This document shows, piece after piece, positions 1 through 6,900 of a stretch of DNA of 7,986 bases. Both the position numbers and the translations under genes were made by a program. Below the pieces are notes generated by a model. That model was not told the DNA's origin. It worked only from the letters and a program-made list of their open reading frames with translations, and made no database searches. This DNA is from a bacterium (GTDB taxonomy: Bacteria; UBP14; UBA6098; B30-G16). Positions within the stretch are counted from its first letter, which is position 1; the number at the start of each line of letters is the position of its first letter. The stretch is from assembly GCA_027007865.1 (NCBI GenBank), contig JALTEE010000224.1, positions 1-7,986 of the forward strand, given 5' to 3'.

Positions 1-1
1 C

Positions 2-1231
2 GTATGGGCAATGTATGATTTTGCCGATACGATTTTTTCTATGAATGTTGTATCGCTTTATTTCCCACTGCTCATAGTTTCTGACATCGGTGCGGAAGAT
101 ATTTATGTCGGTGCAGCGAATTCCATATCGCAAATTGCAGTGGTGTTTCTTGCGCCGTTACTGGGAACAATATCCGACCGCAGTGGAAAGAGAATGCCTT
201 TTTTTCTCACATTCGCAGCCATCACAGCAATCTCTACAGCAGCAATGATGTTCACGGGAAAAGCGCAAATGCTTTGGGGAACACTCGTCGTCTTTTTCAT
301 CGCAAACCTATCGTATCAATTATCTCTCACATTCTATAATTCGTTGCTGCCTCGTGTCTCTTCGGCGAAACGATGGGGAAAAGTCAGCGGGCTGGGAACC
401 GCTCTCGGATATGTCGGCTCCATTGTGGGAATGGCGCTCGTGATGCCGTTCAACACGGGAAAATTTTTCGGTATCCAAACATCGATACCCGCAATGGGAC
501 GAACGGGAACATTTATTCCAACAGCACTGCTTTTTGCAGTATTCGCACTGCCAACGCTGATATACTTTTTTCGCGATGAGAAAATCGTATCGTATCCTGC
601 GGACAAATCTGAAATTCACCCGTTGAAGAAAATCTTCGAGACACTGCAAGATGCTAAAAAATTTCGCGGAATAAGAACATTTCTCGCATCGCGGCTTCTG
701 TTCCAGGAAGGTGTCGAAACCACGATTATTTTTATGGGAGTATTTTCTGAGAAAGCGATGGGTATGCCTGATTCTGCGAAAATAGTGTTTTTCGTCATCG
801 CCACAACCGCCGCTGTTTTCGGTTCGATTATAATAGGTAGAATCACAGATTCGCTCGGTGCGCACAAAACTCTTATGCTCGTTCTTCTGGGATGGATCGT
901 GGGACTTTCTGCAATCGCAATTTTTCCAAATCGAACTATATTCTGGCTCGTTGGCGGCTGGCTCGGAATTATGCTCGGTGGAGTTTGGACTGTTTCGCGA
1001 CCGTATTTACTTCATCTCGCTCCGCCCGATGCTGTGGGCAGATTTTTTGGATTATATTCACTATCGGGCAAAGCCGCCGCCGTTCTTGGTCCACTGATAT
1101 GGGGAGCGGTAACGCTTGTCCTTCAAAGATTTGGAAACATCATCGCATATCGCGGAGCAATAATTTCTATGGCGCTGCTTGTTGCGGCAGGAACAATTAT
1201 GCTTCATAAAAATAGAAAAGTTTGGGAATGA
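2..1231 (+). CDS. UMF1/Atg22-like major facilitator transporter, 5' end outside window
   Basis: Polytopic inner-membrane transporter of the major facilitator superfamily, closest in pattern to the UMF1 family (bacterial relatives of yeast Atg22). Numbering from the first ATG (position 11): residues 1-9 read YDFADTIFS after the Met, matching the family's first-helix signature 'WALYDFANSAF'. Residues 52-62 (GTISDRSGKRM) are the MFS motif A loop between helices 2 and 3. Residues 121-140 hold the family-typical GKVSGLG and ALGYVGS segments, and 342-361 the second-half GRFFGLYSLSGK segment. About twelve hydrophobic helices are visible, with a charged central loop near 187-222. The frame is open to the window edge and codes V-W-A just before the ATG, so the conserved tryptophan is upstream of this Met and the true start is off the window. 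The substrate is unknown; Atg22 exports amino acids from the vacuole, which should not be transferred directly. The stop TGA overlaps the next gene's ATG. Confidence 0.88.
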   Translation, partial: VWAMYDFADTIFSMNVVSLYFPLLIVSDIGAEDIYVGAANSISQIAVVFLAPLLGTISDRSGKRMPFFLTFAAITAISTAAMMFTGKAQMLWGTLVVFFIANLSYQLSLTFYNSLLPRVSSAKRWGKVSGLGTALGYVGSIVGMALVMPFNTGKFFGIQTSIPAMGRTGTFIPTALLFAVFALPTLIYFFRDEKIVSYPADKSEIHPLKKIFETLQDAKKFRGIRTFLASRLLFQEGVETTIIFMGVFSEKAMGMPDSAKIVFFVIATTAAVFGSIIIGRITDSLGAHKTLMLVLLGWIVGLSAIAIFPNRTIFWLVGGWLGIMLGGVWTVSRPYLLHLAPPDAVGRFFGLYSLSGKAAAVLGPLIWGAVTLVLQRFGNIIAYRGAIISMALLVAAGTIMLHKNRKVWE

Positions 1232-1443
1232 AAATCGAGAGCGGTGGCGAAGTGAGCGGCTACACGAAGATGATGGCGGAAGCACGTGAGCAGGCGCTCG
1301 ACAGGATGTCTGCCGAAGCGCATTCATTGGGAGCAAATGCAGTCGTCGGCGTTAGATTTGCGACATCGTTCATAATGCAAGGCGCTGCCGAACTGCTCGC
1401 CTATGGAACCGCCGTATTAGTGGAAGATGAAACTCACCAGTAG
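1228..1443 (+). CDS. Short YbjQ/UPF0145-type protein lacking the usual N-terminus
   Basis: A 71-residue protein from the ATG at 1228. It matches the C-terminal two thirds of the YbjQ/UPF0145 family: a GG-x-x-SGY segment (residues 6-11), an AREQAL helix, the family hallmark LGANAVVGV (about residues 34-42), and a final strand with GTAVLVED. Family members are usually about 105 residues; the first 35-40 residues (opening beta strands and 'EYLGVVxGE'-type segment) are absent. The DNA where they would lie encodes the end of the transporter. The ATG overlaps the transporter TGA as ATGA, with only a weak GGGA before it, so translational coupling is likely. A TTG six bases upstream would add only two residues. 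It may be a functional short variant or a remnant left by a deletion. Function in the family is unknown; homologous pentamer-forming proteins have been suggested to bind metals. The 3' end overlaps the convergent gene by 10 bp. Confidence 0.75.
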   Translation: MKIESGGEVSGYTKMMAEAREQALDRMSAEAHSLGANAVVGVRFATSFIMQGAAELLAYGTAVLVEDETHQ

Positions 1444-2201
1444 AATTGGACACCGAGGTATCCCGTAGCGGAGAATGCGGAAAGTCTCGCTCCGCCAAGC
1501 CAATATTGCTTTTCCAATTCTTCGACGCCAGGCTCGACAAGGTCGTGAAAATAATTGTAGCTGAGGTCTGCTCCGCCGAGAAGTGCTCGAACAGCGATTT
1601 CTCCGAAAACAGAAAAATTCTTGTTCACACGGTATTGCGCTCCGAGACCCGCGTGAATTCCTATCTCATACAGTCCCGATGTAGAAACTTTCGGACCACC
1701 CGAAGATGTGTTATCGAAAACACGAACAACTCTTCCAGAATCGTTATAATCATAGAATTTCTCCTGATATGATTCCTTCAGTATCGGAACAATCCAGAAC
1801 AAGCCGATATTCAAATACGGTGTCGTAGGCTGCCGAGGCGTGAAAAATATTCGCATACCGATTTCGGGCTGGAGTAGATATGTTTCGAGCCCAAGCGAGT
1901 ATGAATCGACTTCTGCGAGATACAATGTATCCGCTGTAGAGATTTTATATTTGTCTGCAAATGCCCATAGCGTATCGTCGGTTGCTGAAAAGGATGCGCC
2001 GATGTATCCTTCGAATGCACCATATCTCAATGTGAACTGCGGCGAGATAGAACTCGCAGAAAGTCTCGTCAAAAATCCGAATTCCCAACAATTAACACAA
2101 GGTCCTTTCCTGTGTAGAGTGGGTGTTCCGCCAAGAATTTCTACGGCATAACTTATCGAGATGAATAACAAAATAGAAAGGACAATTTTTTTATAAAACA
2201 T
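1434..2201 (-). CDS. Predicted outer membrane beta-barrel protein
   Basis: A 255-residue exported protein, not assignable to a named family. Residues 1-19 form a Sec signal peptide (basic MFYKK, hydrophobic core, ISYA before the likely cleavage). The remainder alternates short amphipathic strands with polar turns: FTLRYGAFEGYIGASF (56-71), EIGMRIFF (113-120), YLNIGLFWIV (129-138), YEIGIHAGLGAQYRV (178-192), FSVFGEIAVRALLG (196-209), and a last strand TGYLGVQFYW ending in an aromatic residue, as Bam-assembled barrels do. The pattern resembles small 8- to 10-stranded OmpA/OmpW-like barrels. Mature residues 35-38 form a C-x-x-C motif, unusual in a barrel. It is the last gene of the minus-strand cluster, 23 bp after the RodZ-like gene, with a clear GGAG seven bases before its ATG. 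A signal peptide plus aromatic C-terminus makes the location fairly secure; the role is unknown. Confidence 0.8.
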   Translation of the reverse strand: MFYKKIVLSILLFISISYAVEILGGTPTLHRKGPCVNCWEFGFLTRLSASSISPQFTLRYGAFEGYIGASFSATDDTLWAFADKYKISTADTLYLAEVDSYSLGLETYLLQPEIGMRIFFTPRQPTTPYLNIGLFWIVPILKESYQEKFYDYNDSGRVVRVFDNTSSGGPKVSTSGLYEIGIHAGLGAQYRVNKNFSVFGEIAVRALLGGADLSYNYFHDLVEPGVEELEKQYWLGGARLSAFSATGYLGVQFYW

Positions 2202-2208
2202 AGTCTAT

Positions 2209-2212
2209 CTCC
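2209..2212 (-). promoter_or_regulatory. Shine-Dalgarno site for the beta-barrel gene
   Basis: GGAG on the minus strand with seven bases before the ATG at 2201. It sits in the 23-bp gap after the RodZ-like stop (2225) and supports the ATG start and independent translation within the operon. Confidence 0.7.
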
Positions 2213-2224
2213 ATTTTTTAGTCG

Positions 2225-3271
2225 CTATTGCCCGCTTTTATGCGATGTTCCTCGTGTTCTGGGAGGTTTTATTCTCGGTTTGCCCTTCGAGGATGTATCT
2301 TCCTGTGTGGTGTTGCCTCGTCGTCTCGGTCTTCTCATAGCGGCTTCGCTCGGTGGACCAGAAACCGTATCGGCTGATTCGATTCTCTGACCATAGGCGG
2401 AACTCACCCCCGGCGGCGGAGGTTGATATCCGGCGAGAAACTGCAAAACATTCTGCCGATTTATCTCCAATGTCTGCGGATGCCTAATTTCAAATGGCAC
2501 AAGGTCGAATCCATTTACAGAAATCCGTAATACAGAAGGATTGCTCGTTTCGATGTAGATAGAATTCTTAACTCGCCAACTTTTGTGCTGACCGGGATTG
2601 AACATTCCTTTGTATACTTTTTTCAAATGGTCGAGTTCGACATATATACTGACAGATTGGCGTGTTCTAATCGAAAATGTAAGCGACTCTGCAATGGATA
2701 GCGCCTGCGCAGCATTCACACTGTCTATCGGTATCAGGATTTGCTGAGCTATATCTTCGTCGCGTGGAGCGGCAGACGCCCGCTGGAGTGTAGTATCACC
2801 GAAAACTGCTTCGGATACCGTCTCGGGCGGAGCGCCATTCCCGAGCGATAAAATTATCACAGTCCCAATGATAATTATAGCGAACGCAAAAATATAAGCG
2901 ATTGCAGGAACTGCTTTGATATAATTCCATATCTCTGCGAGACCGATTTTTGTCGGTTCTGCGCCTTCGGATATTGTTCGAGGAACAGTTCTCGGAACGG
3001 CAGTTTCCTGCTTCGGCGCGAAAAGCCGCCTTTTCCGCTTAGGTTTGTCCGCTTCAAACCTCGTGAAAAGTTCTTCGGGCTCGATTCCGAGATATTCGCC
3101 ATAGGCAGTCAAGAAACCGCGAACATAAACATCTGGCGGAAGAATATCATACTGCCCTTCTTCGATGGCATTGAGATAGCGAATATTCACTTTCGTGGCG
3201 GCAGCGACTTCTTCGAGACTAACGCCACGACTTTCACGCATCTGACGAAGATATTCTCCAAGTTCTCTCAT
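2225..3271 (-). CDS. rodZ: RodZ-like protein: cytoplasmic helix-turn-helix, one membrane helix, periplasmic domain
   Basis: A 348-residue bitopic membrane protein with RodZ architecture. Residues 1-72 are the Xre-type helix-turn-helix seen in RodZ (LGEYLRQMRESRGVSLEEVA, then YLNAIEEGQYDILPP, YVRGFLTAYGEYLGI); in RodZ this domain binds MreB rather than DNA. A basic juxtamembrane patch KPKRKRR (77-83) and a linker lead to one transmembrane helix at about 122-144, giving an N-in, C-out topology. Periplasmic residues about 197-262 resemble the DUF4115 domain (LTFSIRTRQSVSIYVELD, ending in VNGFDLVPF). A proline-rich and then strongly basic tail (283-348) follows. The length is close to E. coli RodZ (337). 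The start is the ATG 25 bp after the Maf stop, preceded by a purine-rich AGAGAGA. Linkage to Maf agrees with a cell-shape role. DNA-binding activity remains possible, and the symbol rests on architecture. Confidence 0.85.
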   Translation of the reverse strand: MRELGEYLRQMRESRGVSLEEVAAATKVNIRYLNAIEEGQYDILPPDVYVRGFLTAYGEYLGIEPEELFTRFEADKPKRKRRLFAPKQETAVPRTVPRTISEGAEPTKIGLAEIWNYIKAVPAIAYIFAFAIIIIGTVIILSLGNGAPPETVSEAVFGDTTLQRASAAPRDEDIAQQILIPIDSVNAAQALSIAESLTFSIRTRQSVSIYVELDHLKKVYKGMFNPGQHKSWRVKNSIYIETSNPSVLRISVNGFDLVPFEIRHPQTLEINRQNVLQFLAGYQPPPPGVSSAYGQRIESADTVSGPPSEAAMRRPRRRGNTTQEDTSSKGKPRIKPPRTRGTSHKSGQ

Positions 3272-3275
3272 TATA

Positions 3276-3282
3276 TCTCTCT
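3276..3282 (-). promoter_or_regulatory. Weak Shine-Dalgarno-like site for the RodZ-like gene
   Basis: Minus-strand AGAGAGA, followed by TATA and the ATG at 3271. It is purine-rich but only partly complementary to the anti-Shine-Dalgarno sequence. It is the only candidate in the 25-bp gap after the Maf stop. Confidence 0.35.
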
Positions 3283-3296
3283 AAAAAAATCACCTA

Positions 3297-3956
3297 TTAT
3301 CGATATGGGTGCAACCCGCTTTTTTGTATTGCCGCCCTAAAAATTTCTACTCTGTTAATCATAATTTGCGAAAGGACATCAGTCAAGCACAAAAGTGGGA
3401 GACCTACGACATTGTAAAAACATCCATCGACTTTTCGCACCAACATAGCACCAAGTTCCTGTATTCCGTATGCTCCAGCCTTGTCCATAGGTTCGCCGGA
3501 GGAAACATATATATCGATTTCGTCCTCGGCGAGTTTGGAGAAAAGCACTTTCGTTGCTTCCACTGTGGATAAGATTTCGTCCCGCTCCGGCAGAAGAACT
3601 TTTTGCGCAGCGACTCCTGTAAAAACTGTGTGCCATCTGCCCGATAATTTGCGTAAAAAATTCTTTGCTTCATCTTCATCGCGAGGTTTGCCTAAAATTT
3701 CGCCATCGATATAAACGATAGTATCGAATGCGAGGACGATGCCGTCTGCGTTGTCGGGCAAAATCGCATTTTCGATTTTCATCTGCGCTATTTTTTCAGC
3801 ATATTTTGAAGGCTCATCCGCATTTATTCGTTTCTCGTTGAAAGGTCTTCGAGAAATTATCTTGAATGGTATTCCGATGCGGGAAAGAATTTCTTCCCGC
3901 CGCGGGGACGATGAAGCGAGATATATTGTTGGTAGAAACGAAATTTTTACCTCCAA
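3297..3956 (-). CDS. maf: Maf-family nucleoside triphosphate pyrophosphatase (dTTP/UTP type)
   Basis: Cytoplasmic Maf protein of up to 219 residues, predicted to hydrolyse dTTP/UTP and modified pyrimidine triphosphates to the monophosphate plus PPi. Numbering from TTG: the N-terminal nucleotide-binding motif LASSSPRR is at 13-20; the acidic motif FDTIV at 77-81 carries the catalytic-type Asp78; GKPRDEDEA is at 89-97; the GRWHTVFTG segment at 106-114; the subfamily-diagnostic SGEPMDKAGAYGIQ at 153-166 (YhdE-like rather than the YceF m7GTP type); and YNVVGLPL at 181-188. Deviations: Phe77 where Ala is usual before DT, and Glu167 where Gly is usual after GIQ. The frame opens only at TAA-CGA-TTG, so TTG at 3956 is the first possible start, with no ATG before the conserved motif. 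A GGAGG overlaps this TTG and would better serve an ATT at 3944. It lies 34 bp after the giant gene and 25 bp before the RodZ-like gene. Confidence 0.92.
   Translation of the reverse strand: MEVKISFLPTIYLASSSPRREEILSRIGIPFKIISRRPFNEKRINADEPSKYAEKIAQMKIENAILPDNADGIVLAFDTIVYIDGEILGKPRDEDEAKNFLRKLSGRWHTVFTGVAAQKVLLPERDEILSTVEATKVLFSKLAEDEIDIYVSSGEPMDKAGAYGIQELGAMLVRKVDGCFYNVVGLPLLCLTDVLSQIMINRVEIFRAAIQKSGLHPYR
3950..3954 (-). promoter_or_regulatory. GGAGG Shine-Dalgarno candidate inside the start of the Maf gene
   Basis: Minus-strand TTGGAGGTAAAAATT: the GGAGG uses the last base of the TTG start candidate (3956-3954) and lies five bases before an in-frame ATT (3944-3942). Its position suits initiation at ATT, giving I-S-F-L-P-T-I-Y-L-A-S, better than at the TTG, upstream of which no comparable site is visible. 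ATT starts are rare (infC is the known example), so the true start is uncertain. Confidence 0.4.
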
Positions 3957-3990
3957 TCGTTATTGCGGTGGCATAGTCATCTGTCCGAAA

Positions 3991-6900
3991 TCACCTCGCT
4001 ACTGTAACGGTTCCTTTGCACACGACTTCGCCGTCCACTTCGATAACATATAAATAAAGTCCTTGTGGAACAGGTTTTCCGTTTTTATCTCGCCCATTCC
4101 AGCGGGATAGCACCTTCGCATCGAAATCGCCGCCACTATCAGCGGTATTTTCTATCGGAACATCGATGCGAGCGACCGGGACACTGTGTAAATCGTAGAT
4201 GTAAATTGTTCCCGATTTATATATCATTCCCGGAAATGTGAACTGCACATAATCGTTTATCCCATCGCCGTTTGGCGTAAATGGGTTCGGCATTCGAGCG
4301 CATCCGAACGGCGGCGGTAGATAGAAAACCCAAGAATATTCGGCACAGTTCGGTCCGCACAAATCGGGAGAATCGCACAGATATGCAGAAATAGCGACAG
4401 TATCGCCAACAAACCAGCGAAGCCCAAAATAACTCGGGTCGAAGTGAATAAGTCCAGTAAGGGAATCCGCCGATAAATCGGATAATACTTCCGAAAAGGA
4501 ATATACATTGTCATCCACTACTATATAAGATGAATCGACTAAAATACCGGCGAGATTGTCCGAAATATCGATATCTATTTGCTGATGTTCGTCGAGCGAA
4601 TATGAACTATCTTCGGGAGTTGTCATAATTGCGGTCGGCGGCGAGAAATCGAGATAGAATGTCCAAGAAATAGGGTTTTGCAGTGCGGTGCCATAGATGT
4701 CGTCTGCGGACAGAAGCTGAACGAATACGGTTTCGCCGTCGCTCCAATAATTGTCTGGCGGAGTAAAAAACAGCGTGTCATTTTCATAGCGCAATTCGTT
4801 TCCATTGCAGCGGAATGTGTCGCCATTGAAAACAGCGGTTATCGTCGAACTGTCTACGCCGTCGCTGTCGGTGATTGCAATCCAGATTTCTTGGTCTCGG
4901 CAGGCAGAAACCCCGTAAGGCAAAATCGGTTCTGCAACTGGTCCTTCGCGCAACAGAACAGAAAAACTCCAGCAAGTATCGCCATAGTTCGGCGGGCAAT
5001 AATCGTAATCGGGGTCATCGGGAATAGAATCGAGGCAAATTGTTACGAAATCTCCATTGCGAAGCATCGGCAGTTCTATAAACATATATGGGTGGTCGCT
5101 GTAAATAGCGACATCCGTTGTTTCACCGTTTATCATAACGGTAAAATTATCATTGTCGAAGCCTTCCCAGCGCACACCAGCAAGACTGTCGTAAATCATC
5201 AATGATGCCGTGATATTCACTGTTTCCATCACTGTATCGGGTGGCGGAAAGATTTCGAAAAACTGTGGCGGTTGCAAATCCACGACGAAACAGCAAGTAT
5301 CGCCATAAATCGGGCAGCCGAGCGTGTCGAATGCCTGAACGAGCATAGCGCAAATCGTATCACCGTTTTCGTAATCACTCGATGGCTGAAATTCGAGCGT
5401 CAGCGAATCTCCGCTGCCCCCCAGCATAAGTTCGGGGTTTGACAAACCAAAATTCCCATAGCCAGAAACCCCAAACGTTAAGAGGTCTTCGTTCAATGCA
5501 AAATATTCATCCCCACCGATAATATCCATATTTACCCACTGGCGAGCGCAGGTCGTTATTCCGCCGCAACTGTCGGGAAAAGTAAATTCCGCCCATCCCG
5601 GACAAGGCGGAACATAAACTGTGTCTCCTCGACCGTAGTTAATGCCAGCGTCGAAGGCATCGACAGCGAGATGGTTGAAATCATCGCAGAACTGCGATTC
5701 TCGATAGCGAAAAAGATAGCAACACGGGATACTTTGAATTGCTACGGCGATTTGCGTAGCGAGGGAATCGTAATCGCTCATATACAAATCGAACCATTTC
5801 CCACCCGTAGAATCTCCGAGAATCGGATAGCCTTCATAAAATGCTCGCGACGGGTCTTCTCCCGATGCGTATGCAAATGAACCATCCACGGGAGTAACAG
5901 GAATCGCAACAATATCGTTTGCAAGGCAATATGCGATAATCGAATCGAGTCCCACTTCCGTCCAGCTGTAAAGCGGATAGCAAAATGCACTATCCACGAT
6001 GGGACGCTCATCGGTGAACAACACGAATGCTTTCAGCGCGCCATCGCGGAAATCAAGCGCTTCATTTGCTCTGACGATTGCGCCGTATTGGTCTTCCGTG
6101 CCCGAACCACGCATGTAACTGGGCCAAGTGTACATATCATTGACAACAGCATTGAAGAGGCAGTTAAAATCTGTGATATTATCTGCCCACCAATCGGGAC
6201 CTGTAGCGCTGTAATTACAAGGACTGCTGGAAAAATCCGTTCTGGCAAGCAAACTCACACCGTTAAATTCTTCGGGGCAACCATTAAAAACCCAGCAAGA
6301 AACACGATAGTTCATCGCTCCGAGCGCTGCAACAAAAGATGGTATCGAACCGAAAAACGAATGCACTTCATCGTTCATACTGGTGGAAAAATCGAGAAGG
6401 AGCACGATATCGACCATAGCGCTTTCCGACGAGCAGGAATTTAAAATTTCCAGCGATGGCGGAACAACTTGAATTCCGTTCTCATAAAATGCGAAATTAT
6501 CGAGGTGTAAATCTTTCACATAATTGTGAGCACTGTGCACGCAGACTTCTGTATAAACGAGAGTGCAACCTTCCACCCAATTATCAGCTATCTCGACCCA
6601 GAGTGTATCTTCTGTGAGTTCGATTGAAAAACAGGTATCGAGCACATTTGGCGGACAAAAATCGGGCGAATCCTCCGCGTGAACGCATACCGAATGCATT
6701 CCAACAAACCAGCCCGAAAATGGCAGAACAGCAAATCCTGTGGATGATATGGTTTCCCAAAGCGAAAATGTATCTACATCATCGACAACTATATAACTCG
6801 CAGAAGAATCAAGACCCGCTTCGTAATCTCGAATAAATATTTTTACAGAATCTCCGCTGCTTGTTAGTTCACATGTAGGAGGATATAGAAGATTCGTGAT

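Noticed and set aside
320..865. 181-codon open frame on the minus strand opposite the transporter
   Set aside because: Its translation is rich in Arg, Cys and His without domain or hydrophobic pattern, while the + strand frame carries clear MFS motifs. It is a shadow.
1468..1495. Inverted repeat GCGGAG/CTCCGC just past the convergent stop codons, considered as a terminator
   Set aside because: The 6-bp stem has a 16-base loop, no T-tract on either strand, and lies wholly inside the barrel coding sequence.
1446..2151. Two + strand open frames (108 and 103 codons) opposite the barrel gene
   Set aside because: The minus-strand frame has a signal peptide, a Shine-Dalgarno and barrel strands; the + frames have none of these.
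2225..3271. RodZ-like gene read as a DNA-binding transcription regulator
   Set aside because: The helix-turn-helix is followed by a membrane helix and a DUF4115-like domain, the RodZ order, and the neighbour is Maf. A regulator role cannot be excluded but is the weaker reading.
4678..5205. 175-codon open frame on the + strand within the giant gene
   Set aside because: It lies opposite the A2-B2/A3 Ig-like modules, which form a continuous repeat on the minus strand. It shows no recognisable motif or start context.
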